Notes under the pieces: model-generated
Database searches by the model: none
Told to the model about the DNA's origin: nothing
What the model saw: only the letters and a program-made list of their open reading frames with translations
Program-made: the position numbers and the translations under genes
Assembly: GCA_035079385.1 (NCBI GenBank)
Contig: JAVHKY010000013.1
Location: 2,046,001 to 2,110,000 of the forward strand
DNA from: Aspidiotus rigidus
Lineage: Eukaryota; Arthropoda; Insecta; Hemiptera; Diaspididae
Direction: 5' to 3'
DNA length: 64,000 bases
Shown here: positions 11,254-22,799 of the stretch, in pieces
Layout of the letters: each line of letters begins with the position of its first letter
Position numbering within the stretch: position 1 is the stretch's first letter

Positions 11254-13397
11254 CTTTACTCCTACTTACTCTTCAACAAATCCGTTTCTTACTGATCATC
11301 AGATGGAAGCTGATTAGAGGACATCATTTTTATCAAATTCATAATAATAATCGTTATTAATGAACAAGTTAGAATCCTTGTGAGTTAATACCTATACTAG
11401 TTATAGGGAAACGAAATAATTTATTCTGTTCTCTTCATTCATTTTTTTTTTTTTTTAAAGGTAACACTCAACCTTCTAATGTGAGCTTTGGTAGGTCTCA
11501 ACTCCTACATGAGAAACACTGAAAGACAAGTTCGAGTAATTTTTTTAAATCTATACTCTATTGAATTTGTTGAGAAGAATTTTCAAACGAGTGAAGAGTA
11601 TAATTTTCATTAAAAACTCGACTGAAAAAAAAAAACGTGCACGGAAAAACCGTGCATGATTTACAAGGCTCTAAATATTAACATTTCTGAAGAGTTTTTA
11701 ATAGGATTTGGAAAGGATAAAACGTGAGCAGCCACGATTGAAATACCTATATTAGAGTAGAGACTCTATAGATTTTCAAGTTTAATTTTTCGTAAAAATA
11801 CTTAATATCAATTTCTGGACAGAAAATCAATATTTTTAAGGAGATTAAACTTTCAACTTCTTATGACTTGATAGATTTTTAATTGAAAAAACGTGACCGG
11901 AAAAACCTGTCACGATTTTAGATATCATTTTGGACAAAGATTTTAGAATAATAACACGTGCTTAGAAAATTTTCGAACCATTGGAGTAGGATGAAATACA
12001 TGGAAAAAATCTATAAAATTATAGGTAATGGATACCTACCTTGGTGAAAATGACATACAGGTGATTTTCTCTAGAAAATACCTGAAATTCTGTGAAAATG
12101 ATATCAATTTCTAGCCAGATTGGTGATTAGCATCCATTACATATTACAATACTTGGAAAAGTCTATAGGGTGATAAATTTTATTGGATAATGAAGTACAG
12201 GTTATTTCCCTAAAAATTGTCTGAAATACGTGTAAATAATCACTTTATTTTTGTATGAACGTGTCCTGAACGTTTGTGAGCTCTAAAAATACTGGGTAAA
12301 AATAATTGAAGGATTTCTAGTTGGATTGGGTTGTAAAAGAGAAGAAGTAGTAGTAATGGGGTCTTGGAGAGATTTCACTAGGTACCTACCTTGGATAATG
12401 AAGTACAGGTGATATTCTATAAAAAATGTCTGAAATACAGGTAAAATAATCACATTATTTTTGTCTGCACGTTTTAATGAAGTACAGGTGATTTCTCTGA
12501 AAAATGTCTAAAAATACTGTGTAAAATAATTGAAGGATTTTCTAGCTGGATTGGGTTGTAAAAAGAGAAGAAGTAGTAGTAATGACGAGTCTTGGGTTCA
12601 AGACCCGCCATTACTACTACTACACATATTTTCCCTTTCAGGAAAAATGAAAGAGTTATTTTTCTCCAAATCGATACTTTGGATAGACGAGAAAAAAAAT
12701 TATTAGCAGCATCTAACAGCAAATCATAATTATGAGAGTACACAAAGTTGAACCCAGGAACTGGGGAATTACAAAGAACGAACGTAGTCAGTCTTTCCCA
12801 AGCAAAAAATTCAATTTCTCCGATTTTTCCGCAAAAAATATATTATATCGTATGTATATAATATATTTCCAAAGTATTTAATTTCAAATATTCTATTGAT
12901 ATTGATATATTTAAATACTTTCCTTGACTATTTTATTTCGAATAATACCTACTTACATGAAATTTTTTAGAACCTACTTCCATTTCTTATTCTAATAAAT
13001 TTTGGAGTCTATTTTACATATCTCTTGATCCTTAATATGGTACCTGATCACGACGCTGACTAATTTTTCATTTAGGCGCCTGGTTTACATACCAACAAAC
13101 CTCAAATATTCCCTCTTTTTTAATCATTCCATAATATTCAAGTCATGAAGTGTCTGTTCAATAAAAAATCTTTATTTTTATTTTTTTTTTTCGTGAATTA
13201 TCAAGACCATTTTGTGCAATTTCTTGTTTGTTTATCAATTAAATATAGCTCACTTAAGAGATCGCACCAATATGACCATCAAGTTAAGATGATCAAACAT
13301 CTACTACTTATGCAATAAAACAATTAGGTACATTCACTACAACACTTAGCGTTACACAGAAAACACCTAATGGAGGTTATCCTACTTGTCTTCCATC
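11254..13397. other. AT-rich intergenic DNA with degenerate local repeats
   Basis: No convincing gene. A roughly 210-bp unit is repeated in degenerate form at about 12190-12355 and 12397-12590; both carry aatgaagtacaggt, tggattgggttgtaaaa and gaagaagtagtagtaatg. A gtagtagtaatg / cattactactactac inverted repeat follows at about 12570-12623. The aacgtg(a/c)-cggaaaaac-...cacgatttta motif at about 11886-11925 recurs at about 45183-45212, so it belongs to a dispersed repeat. Confidence 0.6.
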
Positions 13398-13491
13398 CAC
13401 CCTAAGGAGGGTTTCGTCATAATTCACGGAAACACAAGTCACCTCTCTCACCCACCCTAAGAAGGGTTTCGTCATAACTCACGAAAAATTC
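13398..13491. repeat. Two direct repeats with an ACCCT-AAGG-AGGGT hairpin
   Basis: Two copies of ccaccctaag(g/a)agggtttcgtcataa(t/c)tcacg lie about 54 bp apart, immediately downstream (minus strand) of the RING-like ORF. Each contains a 5-bp stem around a 4-base loop. They could be 3'-UTR structure or simply a local duplication. Confidence 0.6.
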
Positions 13492-13990
13492 ACTGTGCTC
13501 TACAGTCTGCACACTCCTCTACCTCACGGAAGCATACGGTGTGAATGAGGAGGCAGCAGCATTCTGTAGACTGTATTACACCAGACTCGAATTCTTCAAT
13601 CGCGGAGGTGCAGACGGGGCAATGATGAATAGACCGGCGCTATCGTTTCTTCGGACCTGGTACTGCCGCAGTCGCCTGACGTATCCTTCTCTGACAAGGC
13701 TCTCCTGAAACTTCCCTATCAGTCATACTCCTATTAAAAGAGCACAGCTGTCGCGGAGAACGTTTAGGGCGACTTCGTACTTTCACTTTGGGCCGGAATC
13801 TTAGATTATGAAACTTCCCTGCGACCTCAGAACCAACAACTACTTCCTCACCACGTGGTTTAAGAAGAGGCTCCTCACGCGACTCCTGTCTCATCTCTTG
13901 CTTCTTCAATCTCCGTATGTTCAGATCGCGAGCTAGCAGATAGAAAACTAGATTCGTGTCAACTCGGCTTAAAAAAGTGCAGTACCGGTA
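13490..13990 (-). pseudogene. RING-like (C4HC3) C-terminal exon with one in-frame TAG
   Basis: One minus-strand frame is open from about 13988 to the TGA at 13490-13492, except for a TAG at 13640-13642. The part before the TAG is basic (KVKVRSRPKRSPRQ) and ends PGPKKR. The part after it is a cysteine pattern: HHCPVC, 17 residues, then CCCLLIHTVC, 6 residues, CADC. This fits C-x2-C ... C-x-C-x3-H-x2-C-x6-C-x2-C, a RING or RING-variant zinc finger. A TTTTTTAAG at the upstream end could be a splice acceptor. It is either a gene with a single nonsense mutation, or two exons or readthrough. The protein family is not recognised. Confidence 0.5.
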
Positions 13991-14030
13991 TATAACATTT
14001 TATTCACCGGTACAGTACCGGTATATAATC
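13979..14030. repeat. Short direct repeat of (a/g)cagtaccggtatataa
   Basis: Two copies about 34 bp apart separated by tcaccggtac. Purely sequence-level; no gene assigned. Confidence 0.5.
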
Positions 14031-14989
14031 ACTTCGTATAATTATTGGCTATTTGATATTTTTCCGAAATAAAACTATTTAATCAAAGGTTAGGATTTCA
14101 TTCGTGCAGAGAACGATAAATATTCGATAAAAAATTAAGGCTCTGCTCGCAGCCTCAATTTTTAATCGAGAAACTGTACTCATGCTTGCGACTATTCCCT
14201 TACCAAGAGGCATAAAAGGATTAAGGACATAGGCTGAATAATGTGATTTAGCTGTTCATAGAATGTGTAGTATTATAATACATGATCTCATTGAAAAAGA
14301 AATAATCGTATCTACACTTTTTCGAGGTATACGTGGGTAGTTGTTCATTCTCGTTAAAAGAAAAGCTGAACATACATATGACTCTGCAGATACAAAGTGT
14401 GACAGTGATTACAAATGGGAACATACGTAGATAATTTCTGTTTTTAGACTAAGCACGTCATATCTAGAGTTTGGATTCCTCGGTTTTTTTCAAATCACTT
14501 CCTGGAAAGACAAGTGTCAAGAAATGAGATAGAAGTTCATTTCGTAGTTTAGGGAACCCATCAGGGAAAAAATTCTATTTTACCGAAAAACACCGCAAAA
14601 AGAGAATAAATACCTAAAGTGGGGGAAATAACCGAATAGTACTCAAAAGACGTGATTTCTTTGAAACCTACAATCATACTCGTATACTTTCCAAAAATTT
14701 TCACATAGGTACGTAGCCTACCCAATCGGAAATTCAGAAAAGTAAAAAAATAAAACGTTTCACGTCCTTTCAGAGATACTTAATAGTGGAAACAGATGAG
14801 CAGTTGCCTCTTAATGGAGGGTTGAACAAAAAAAAATTATTCTTCACATTTTTTTTCGTTTGTCATTTCTGAGTAAAATTTGTACTGAGGAAGAAGTTAT
14901 CCTGCAGTAAGAACTATCACCCAGAAAGGGAAAGGACACAGTTGCGTTCTCGTCGTACACCGTCTGTGATAAGAGGATACTAAAGTTTT

Positions 14990-15470
14990 TTCTATGTGGC
15001 GCATGAGTCTCCTCTTAGATTTAGTCAACGAGATGAGGAATTTATACACACTGTTTTCGCTCAGAAAAGAGAAAAAAACATAGTCGAATGTAAGTTTTTT
15101 GCAGTCACAAATCAAAGAAAGAAAACTAAACAAATAAAAGTACCCGAATATATGTACGTAGTCGTGTGGAGCAGTGATATATAGATCTTGAACGTAGCAT
15201 TATTATATCAAGTTGTTTTTCAAGGTAAGTACAACAAATGACACTGCACTAGATATTTTGTCTTTATTTTGCCAAAGTGTTCTTGATTTTAAAATTTTGA
15301 ACAACATTAAACGAAATTTCGATAAAATACACTTGTATAATTCTACGATTCGTACCCTTCTAATAATAAAAAAAATAATAATAATAACATACATTTTCTG
15401 TTTTTTAGTGAGGTTGAAATCGTGCAGCTATCATTAATATATTCTAACCCAAAATAATTTAAATTATAAG
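14990..15470 (+). other. Array side block with a tiny conserved intron (copy 1)
   Basis: TTCAAG|gtaagtac opens a possible 53-bp intron (15225-15277) ending gccaaag. The same arrangement occurs at about 34302-34353, 51114-51174 and 61940-61997. In the latter two it is a textbook intron (gtaag...ttttttccttgcag). Flanking exon-like sequence is only loosely conserved and no shared reading frame was found, so it may lie in an untranslated region. Confidence 0.45.
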
Positions 15471-15479
15471 CGACAAAGA

Positions 15480-16080
15480 AAGGTACATCGAAATAGACGC
15501 AAGATACATTTCTACACTAAACGAGTATAACAGTATTAAATACACCCTTCGTTCTAAAAGGCTTTTTCGGAGCTGGATATTTGTTCTAATCGACTTGAAC
15601 GTAGAGGTAAAAGAAAAGTTTCCCTGAAGTTGATTGCTACATTATGTCGCTAAGAAATAGAATTTCAATCAATTCTGATTTGACAAATCGTTAAGTAGGC
15701 CTACTGTTTTTTCTCACATGAGAGAAAACAATGCTCATCATCTTTTCACCAGCGCAGTTAATTCTGAAACATCTTCTAGTGAAGGTTTTTTGTTTTTTTT
15801 AAACAGGTTTACTGAGAAAAACATCGGCCTTACGGCCGTTGACTTTGCTTGTAATAAGTATTACAATTTTCTCTTTTGGAAGTACTACATCAGCGTGTAG
15901 TTTTCCCTAAATCTAAAAACACGCAACTTAGTGTGTTTCCCCCAAATTTCTGCACAATTTTTAATCGCAACTATTTTTTTACAAATCGTACAGTGCACGA
16001 AAAAAAAATCGATTTGTCCAACAAAATGTTAAAATTAAACGAAATTCAAAACGCAATGATACATGATAGGTACCGGTATC
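15480..16080. other. No gene seen
   Basis: AT-rich sequence without a conserved frame, splice pattern or repeat that I can support. Confidence 0.5.
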
Positions 16081-16084
16081 TCAA

Positions 16085-16324
16085 AAAAAGTTGAAGTGAG
16101 ATTTGCTGTTGGCCAGATGATAACAGCTTTTCGCACTCTGGCTTCAGCGTAGAAAGTGCCCCCCGCATATCCGCGTTGGCATAAAAGCAGTTGCGTTGTT
16201 TGATTTGGTGGATGTCAACGCAGAAAATCCCAGTTCACTGAGATATGTTGCCGGGAACGGGAGGAAAATACAAAGTGCCATTCTTCCGAGACTTTTCGCG
16301 GACCCCCGGTTGAGAAGCACTGAC
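16085..16324 (-). pseudogene. hAT transposase C-terminal remnant with one terminal repeat
   Basis: On the minus strand the block opens with CAGTGCTTCTCAACCGG, a typical hAT/Charlie terminus. Two frames then resemble the C-terminal part of hAT transposases: GFSALTSTKSNNA, then after a shift NADMRGALSTLKPECEKLL and SGQQQIS. The frameshift and short length mean it is dead. The opposite terminus was not found. Confidence 0.6.
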
Positions 16325-16394
16325 TTAGTATATTAAATCGTGAAAGTGTAGCCGCTTCAGTCTTCGTGTGGTTCGGAAATTGTCGAGTAGATTG

Positions 16395-17290
16395 ATAGCT
16401 AATGGATTACCTATCGTGTGTGTCCAAGCGATTCACATGGGCTGTAGCTGCTTCCTGAGTGGTATCATTAACATATGGGATCTTTGTGTTGTAGGTGTGT
16501 AGTTGTTCAATTGATGTAAAAATCGGTGCGCCAGTAATTTTTACTTAGCAGTATCCGACCTTGGTATGTGATTGGAGGTGGGTTTCTTTTATTTAATGTG
16601 AAGACAATATAAGTGGATTTATTCGAATTTAATTTGATTTTCCATGTATGAAGCCAGTCTTCCAATATGACGATCGCAGTTTAAAGGGTGGTCGCAGCTT
16701 TCTCAGAGTCGACGTTGACGGACAGATACACTGTGTCATCCGCAAAGGTGCCCAATACTACTCCATAATGTTCGGGAATATCGGATATATAAATTGAATA
16801 TAGTGTCGGCCCAAGGACGCTGCCTCATGGCACTCCTGCCCTTATTTCTTCAAATCCAGATATATCATTTCCAACTCTCAGCTGTAGAAATCGTTCATTT
16901 AGATAGGTGGTCATCAACTTGAACATACGGGCTGGTAGATAAAAGGCCGTTTGTCCAAACTTGGTCAAAAACCGCTTGCACATCCAGGAATACCGTGCAA
17001 CAATATTCTTTGTGATCTAACGAGTTGGTAATGGCGCTGGTAACTCGGTGTAACTGATCAATTCATGAGTGTCTCAGTCGGAATCCAAACTGATGGTCTA
17101 GTATTGCCCCATTTTCTTCGAAGTTAGGTCTAATTCTCGCTAGTAACAGCTTCTCAAGTGTTTTACTCGGGACGGAGAGCAGGCTAATGGGCCGATAAGA
17201 GGAGGCCAGCTCCGGTGGTTTATCTGGTTTCAGTATTTCAATAATGGTCGCATATTTCCTCTGGGATGAGAACAATCCAGTGTAAAGAAT
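16395..17290 (-). pseudogene. Jockey-clade reverse transcriptase fragment
   Basis: Minus-strand frames give ATIIEILKPDKPPELASSYRP, LLARIRP and ILDHQFGFR, then a stop inside the VPQGSVLGP block (VP*GSVLGP). FADDTVYLSV follows in place of the usual FADD catalytic box, then WLHTWKIKLN and a C-terminal IPYVNDTTQEAATAHVNRL. This order and the motifs match jockey-clade ORF2. Several stops and shifts make it a relic. Its upstream part lies at 18545-18850, separated by an inserted segment (about 17290-18545). Confidence 0.75.
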
Positions 17291-18545
17291 GGGGGAATAT
17301 AAAACTGCACGGAATGAATAACAGGTTTCAACAAAACGAATGTGCGCGAAAAAATCAATGAAAATAACGTATTTTAAACTGAATATCCCGGACACCTGTG
17401 TGCGCGGAAAAAGAAAAGATAATGACGTATTTTCAAGTGAATATCAAGTGACCAGTTTTTTCCAGTTGGAGGGATTCCTCAAACAGGCGAGACATAATAT
17501 TGTATCGAAAGTAGCAACGATTTTACCTCCATCAAGTTCGACTTAATCGATAAAGCTATCAAAGGCTGCCTTTTAGATCGTTTAGAGAAGGTGGAAATTG
17601 TTGTGGCTTCTTCTGTCACTAACGGAAGCTTCCTAGATAGTACTCGTCTTGTTTGTGCGCATCCATTTATCTTCAATTTTCACAATAATTTATCCGATGA
17701 TAACGTCATTCTTTCCAGACCTCCTTCCTTATCGTTCGCACACGTTTAATTCAGTCTTTGTACTTTCACTATCTGATGATGTATTCCTGACCCAAGAGGG
17801 AACCGGTCTTGTTTAATAAACTTTAAGTGACTGTATTTTCTCACATTTGGCTTAGTATGGGCGTATTCCATGAAGATAGAATACAGAAGCAAAGAGATGG
17901 AAAAGAACCAAAAAAGAGTTGCGCTGGTTGCCTGCTACAATATCTCTACAGAGGCTCACCGCATATTAGCACGTTCATCAGCAACCGAGCTCCTTGCTGA
18001 GGAGAGAGCGGTGGTGTTCAAAGAAAACAAGAGAACGACGATAGGTCAACAACCTCTATGGGTCAAAAAGGAGGCCAGGCGCTTCTTATTCGTGAAAAGG
18101 AAAGTGAGAATTGCTCATATTGAGTCACGAAAATGGACGAGAAAAGTTGAAGAAAGATGAGCAGGTAAGGTATTTGCTTTGCAATCAAGGGCGGGATGAT
18201 AGACCGCACACAGCTTATTTGAGTGTGAGGCGTTGAGGCGTGAGCGGGGTAAGCTTAGTCGGTCACTGCAAGAGATTGAGGTCGATGAAGCGCTTCCTCC
18301 AAGTAGTCTGGTAGCCACCATGCTAAGTTCCCAAGGAAGCATGGAACCAAGTGTCTACATTTGTAGCCACATTCATGAAGAAGAAGACGGAAACGGAATG
18401 GAATGGAATATGCAAATGCAGAGTATTTTCCATGCGCAAATTCATTGTGACACTTTTCAAAATTATGCTCAACTTGTATTTCGATCACGTTTTCCGTGAA
18501 TTTATAATTTCCTTACGGGCCGAGAAATCACACCCTGAAGAATAC
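17290..18545. mobile_element. About 1.25-kb insertion splitting the jockey fragment
   Basis: The homologous jockey copy at 24091-24361 reads straight through ...ATRLLAILYDHILYTG..., whereas here the corresponding bases are at about 17285 and 18548. The inserted DNA includes a plus-strand R1-like relic (17840-18430) and AT-rich sequence with a loosely repeated ataacgtattt(t/c)aa motif near 17365-17445. Confidence 0.6.
17840..18430 (+). pseudogene. Degenerate R1-like ORF2 C-terminus in reverse orientation
   Basis: The plus-strand translation aligns with the C-terminal third of the R1-clade ORF2: ELLAEERAVVF, KKEARR, then CNQGRDD and LSRSLQEI, and finally SSLVATML. Frames shift several times. 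It is in the opposite orientation to every other copy of this family in the window and is clearly old, unlike the near-identical copies at 1-10 kb. Confidence 0.75.
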
Positions 18546-18850
18546 GATTATACAAGATAGTGAGTAGTCTGGTAGCTTTAGGCGGTAAATTTTTAACAAC
18601 TCCATCAGTTAATAGGTCATAGCCCGAGGCTCTGCAACTTCCCAATTTACTAATGACGTTGCATAGTTACTGACCCTAATAGATACAACCGGTGATTCTT
18701 GCTCTTGCAGTAAGAGGATGTCTTCGTAAACAGACCGCTCAAAATGATAGTCGACAGTGGGATTCGTCCTAGTGAAGGTTCAATCGCACTTATATTCACT
18801 TACTTTTTCCCAGAATCAAATCCTGTTTACAGATTAATTGAAGCGTCTTT
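18545..18850 (-). pseudogene. Jockey fragment, 5' part (copy in unit A)
   Basis: The minus strand encodes SCRASGYDLL and VVKNLPPKATRLL, with an upstream stretch (ILLLQEQESPVVSIRVSNYAT) matching 24240-24560. It ends at a T-run (18858-18874), i.e. an A-run on the coding strand, that is also present in the copy at 24573-24592. Confidence 0.65.
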
Positions 18851-18875
18851 TAGGATTTTTTTTTTTTTTTTTAAT

Positions 18876-19135
18876 AAGAGCGTAGGTAAGTGACACTGCA
18901 TTACTCTCTCGCGTAGCGTTGCCGATTTCTGCATCCCGACCTGTTACTTGACTGTAAACGGTCGTGGTTGTACCTATGGTGAGTTAGCCCTCATCCTCGA
19001 CCATATATGTTCGAAGGCCCTCACGGTCTTTCTAGTGTTCTGCAGGGTTAACACCTATCTGTATGTGACCTGTTGAAGTCATTGGGAACCAAGTAGTTGT
19101 GATAACGCAACTTGATTTTCTATTGGTAAGATTAC
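18876..19135. repeat. Copy of the 24593-24860 segment
   Basis: Nearly identical to the start of the unknown ORF segment at 24668, but this copy stops matching near 19135, where 24870-25218 has extra sequence. No function is assigned. Confidence 0.55.
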
Positions 19136-19294
19136 TTGAAATAATTTTTTTCTTTGCCTATAATATTTATTTAATTGAACAATGAATGTGTAACGTACAT
19201 TAGGTACATGAATTATTAACAGAAATATTTGTGTAACTTAGCCTTATACAAAGTGTATAATATAAGAATCATGCTACAATAATATATTAAATAA

Positions 19295-20764
19295 TTATGC
19301 GAATGTTTCCATTTCATTACATCGGTCCATATCTTTATCGCTGAAAAATATTGGGAAAATATTAAAAAAGTGTAAAATTCCATAGTACGTGTATGAAAAC
19401 GAAAGAACCTACGTTATTACTTAGGACAAATTCCTTTGCAAGAGAAAAATAGTACTGTAAAATTTATGCATGAGAAACAACAATTTCGAAAGAAAAATTT
19501 TCCAATAAAAATGGTGTGTTGGGGTTGTCACTTATCTAGATGATGTAATCAAAAAAATGTAAATTTTTTTTACATTATTGCAGAACAAGATATTACAAAT
19601 TTTGGTCCCTCATTTATTGTTTCTACTCGTAGATAGGCTATTTTTAGATATTTCACCTATGCAACACTATTCAACACTAAATTCAGTTGAAGAGTATTTT
19701 TTCTCACTTCACTAGGCAAAAAACATGATTTACAGTACTTTTTTTTTCAATCCGATTGTAGACTGTAGGCCTAGTCCCTTTTTATGCGGTGCGCTGACAC
19801 ATTATAAAGATTGGAATATCTTCAAAAAAATTTCCAAAATTATACATATTTTTTTAATTCTGTACACCTACCTTTAGATTATGGACATATGTAGTTGGTT
19901 AGGTTGACTCTAATTCCGGAGTCGAGATCTAAATTTCAAATCTGGAAAGTAACATTAATTAATTTTTTTTTTTTCAATAGATATTAAATACGTGAAAGCT
20001 CTAGTTAAAGAATCAACTTTCGAGTTCAATGGTTGGTGTCAAAAAATTTGTCCGCGCGAAAATTGACCGAAAGAAAAAAGTCACTTGAGAAATTAAGCAA
20101 TGATGAAAGTTGTCCACACGAAAATGATCAGTTCGAAAAAAGTCGTTTGAGAAATTGGGCAATGACGAAACTTTACAGTATTAAAACAAATTGAAGTTTG
20201 TGTCATTCGTAATTGTTCTCTCGATAAGCTCGAATAAATCTAGGACGTTGAACATGATGATAGAAATCAGAAGTTCTTGTTAATGAGAAAATCAAATACA
20301 TTGGCAGTGTCGGTTTAGCAAAAAATTTTCGTGTCGTGCAATTTGAGTACAAAAGATTGGCAAAACGAGAACCTCTTAACTTATCTAAGGGGTATCGCCC
20401 ACAATCTCACTTATTAACATTTATACATTATCGAATACTTTTCTTATTCACAACATTTATATTTTTTCCAACACTTAAATTTTGTAACATCCAAATTTCG
20501 CACCATTAAATTTCGAAAAATCTAAATTTCGTCACGTTTAAATTTTGTACGTTAATTTTTCAGCAATCAAAATTTTCTGTCGGTCAATTCTCAGTGTTCT
20601 TTTTTTTGTCGGTCAATTTTCGCTCGGCCAAATTGCATGGAATCCAATGGTTATCTTATTAAAATAAAAATATATTTACCGTAAATGTCAAGCGAGCCCA
20701 TCGCATATGTTTGGTTGCAAATCAATTTGAAGAGCGTGAATCCAATCAACAACACCGAGAACAT
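19295..20764 (-). CDS. Candidate 'M' secreted-peptide gene, copy A (exon positions 20764-20680, 19941-19872, 19340-19295)
   Basis: First exon 20764-20680 (85 bp): ATG, then MFSVLLIGF, a hydrophobic core and CNQTYA like a signal peptide, ending G|GTAAATATA. A second block (19941-19872) has TTTCCAG before it and AAAG|GTAGGTG after it; in the incoming phase it reads DLKFRSRLRN then TAG. A third block (19340-19295) follows TTTTTCAG and reads DKDMDRCNEMETFA then TAA. Exon lengths and splice sites recur in units B and C, so the splice structure is well supported. Because of the TAG in block 2 the mature product is uncertain: either a very short peptide or a different exon path. Secretion is inferred from the N-terminus only. 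Confidence 0.45.
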
Positions 20765-21104
20765 AGAAAAAAATTTATGAATGCATAACTTGTTTGATAA
20801 AAATATAATATTCTATTTCTACGGTAATTTCCAAGATCGCGGTTCATAAAATTTAAAATAAGTAATGTTAATGTTGTTTAAACGATACTTATAAAATGAA
20901 TATCAAAAATTTGTAAAGTACCACACGCGCTGACATTTTTTTACTTTGACCAGGTATTATATTTTGTACAATTTCATTTTTCCTGCAGTCATCTATTTTA
21001 GTTTATTTTGTCTTCAGTGGTGCGTATAATTTGGTGAATTTAGCCTAATAAATATTATACACCCTTGCTAATATTGATTTTTTTCTCCTTTTTCTTTTTC
21101 TGAG

Positions 21105-21186
21105 GAATATTCTCATTGAGCTTGAAAATAGGTTTTTGATAAACTTATTCAAAGTTGTTGTCATTGATCTCTCGACTTTTTATTAA
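21105..21186 (+). CDS. Possible plus-strand terminal exon with a VVVIDLST motif, copy A
   Basis: A pyrimidine-rich tract ending tttttctgag precedes a frame that ends FKVVVIDLSTFY then TAA. The same frame is kept in unit B once a MITE is removed (...VVVIDLSTL, TAG), in unit C (EVVVIDLSTSY) and in D near 57408-57446 (EVTVIELSTTCYQ). Several differences are synonymous (GTT/GTC, GAT/GAC, CTC/CTT). Upstream exons were not found, so the gene is incomplete. Confidence 0.35.
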
Positions 21187-21637
21187 TTTAAGATGGCTAT
21201 TTCAAAATTTAGGAGGATTCTGAAACTTTGTAATACGATATAAATATAACTCAAAATAAAGCTTTGGAGGAGAAGTAATTTTTTTCCCCAACGCTACGTA
21301 ATTTTACAAAAACTATAAACGATGCAAATATAAGGTCTAAACAGAAAAAATTATCGGGATAATCGTACGTAGTGAAATTGGACCAAGTATTTAGAATCTT
21401 CCCATTATTAAACACAAAAAATCATTTCCAACTCAAGATGACATGAGATGAAAAATACTTGAGCAATCTCAAATTAAGATGGAGGAAGCCATTTATTTGA
21501 AAATGAAATTTCCTTCCAAATCTCTTTTCTCCAAATCTTCTCATTTCCACATTTTAATTCTCTCTAATTAGAACTACGAATTTATTGCAAAGTCAAAAGT
21601 TCTAATTTTTTTTTCAAAATTTCGCAGCCATTTCTTA

Positions 21638-21669
<32 letters not shown>

Positions 21670-21782
21670 CGTACTAAAATGACCATTTGGAGTAATGGAA
21701 AAGTTTATTACAATAGCATTTTCAGGGAGTACCAACGCATATTTACTTAATATGAGAAATAATTTTTTTGTTCTATGTATAG

Positions 21783-22021
21783 GCTATACTCTCTCGCCCG
21801 AAAATTTTCGTGTCAAACCCTACCACTTGAATTCAAAGTACAAATTTACAATGGACTTGATAAATGCCTTCCAAACGACCATCGACCGAGAGGAACATAT
21901 TGCACTGGAGAGTCTCAAGATAAAAATAGATGCGGTGTCTTTCAATAAGAATTTCATTACAGTAAACCAAAATATTGCTCAATTCTTATTCGCTGATGAC
22001 AGAAATGAAGGCGCCGACTAA
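21783..22021 (+). CDS. Possible plus-strand exon, SPENF...VKPY block, copy A
   Basis: An acceptor-like tctatgtatag is followed by a frame open to the TAA at 22019-22021 (SPENFRVKPY, then KYKFTMDLINA, then FLFADDRNEGAD). Unit C has the same acceptor position (AG just before 38869) and shares the first part. Unit B shares SPENFGVKPYQLNSKYKF. B and C lose the frame later. Third-position differences are somewhat enriched between copies, which weakly favours coding. Family unknown. Confidence 0.3.
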
Positions 22022-22101
22022 TTTTTCATTGTTTAAATTTGTCAAAAGATTTCAAAGACCTCAATCTTGAAGAACACATTTATGACAAAAAATATACTCA
22101 C

Positions 22102-22271
22102 GGTCCATGTATCATAGGTGGTGGTCCTGGCGGCGGCGGTGGCGGAGGTGGTGGTGGAGGAGGTGGAGGTGGACTCGTTTCTGGATCCGGTTCTGCTTGA
22201 ATCATGCAGATCACTATCGCTATCAAAAGGAAAATTAGAAAAGAGTACTTGAAGAAATTCCAGCTAAACAT
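22102..22271 (-). CDS. 'P' exon, copy A: signal peptide plus proline-rich segment
   Basis: First exon of 170 bp. It encodes MFSWNFFKY, a hydrophobic run (FLIFLLIAIVICMIQA) typical of a signal peptide, then EPDPETS, about 13 prolines, GPPPMIHG, ending on a phase-2 splice donor CC|GTGAGTATA. The donor and phase are identical in copies B, C and D. A TATA box lies about 120 bp upstream. Downstream exons could not be linked with confidence. It would be the start of a secreted protein; the proline tract is coded by varied CCN codons, so it is not simply a slipped microsatellite. Confidence 0.6.
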
Positions 22272-22385
22272 TTTTTTATGGAAGGAAATTTATTGAGATG
22301 AATTCGATTTCTAACTTTCTATTGCAAGAACGCTTTAGAAAAATTTTAGAACTTCAACGTTGCAAATGACGAAGAAAACTGATTC

Positions 22386-22393
22386 GTTTTATA
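22386..22393 (-). promoter_or_regulatory. TATA box of P exon, copy A
   Basis: TATAAAAC on the minus strand, about 115 bp before the P-exon ATG. The same octamer sits in the equivalent place in units B and C. Confidence 0.6.
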
Positions 22394-22799
22394 GACGAAA
22401 ATTCAAATGAAATATGCGTTCCACTTGAAAGTGAATGAATGAAGACTGCAGAAAACTGCTGGACTGATTTTCGAAGTTTTGAGATGCTGTTTTACTCACT
22501 TCAAAATAAGGAAACATAGTGCACATATTGACATTATTATATTTTACAGGAACAAATAAGAAATAATATGTACTCGACTGTTCAAGCGTATTGAGTGGCG
22601 CCCGAAAGGACTGTGGAAGTAAAATACGTGTAAGGTGTTGTGGTATAAATAAAGAATTGGCACTATTTACCATCAAGATAATTTTTATTATTTTTTCATC
22701 ACTTCTCTTCATCACATCCATTGTTTCTACCGTAGAGGTCTATCAAGAATTTCAATCTTTGAGCATTCACTAAACGAATAAAGTAAATGAAATTATGAG

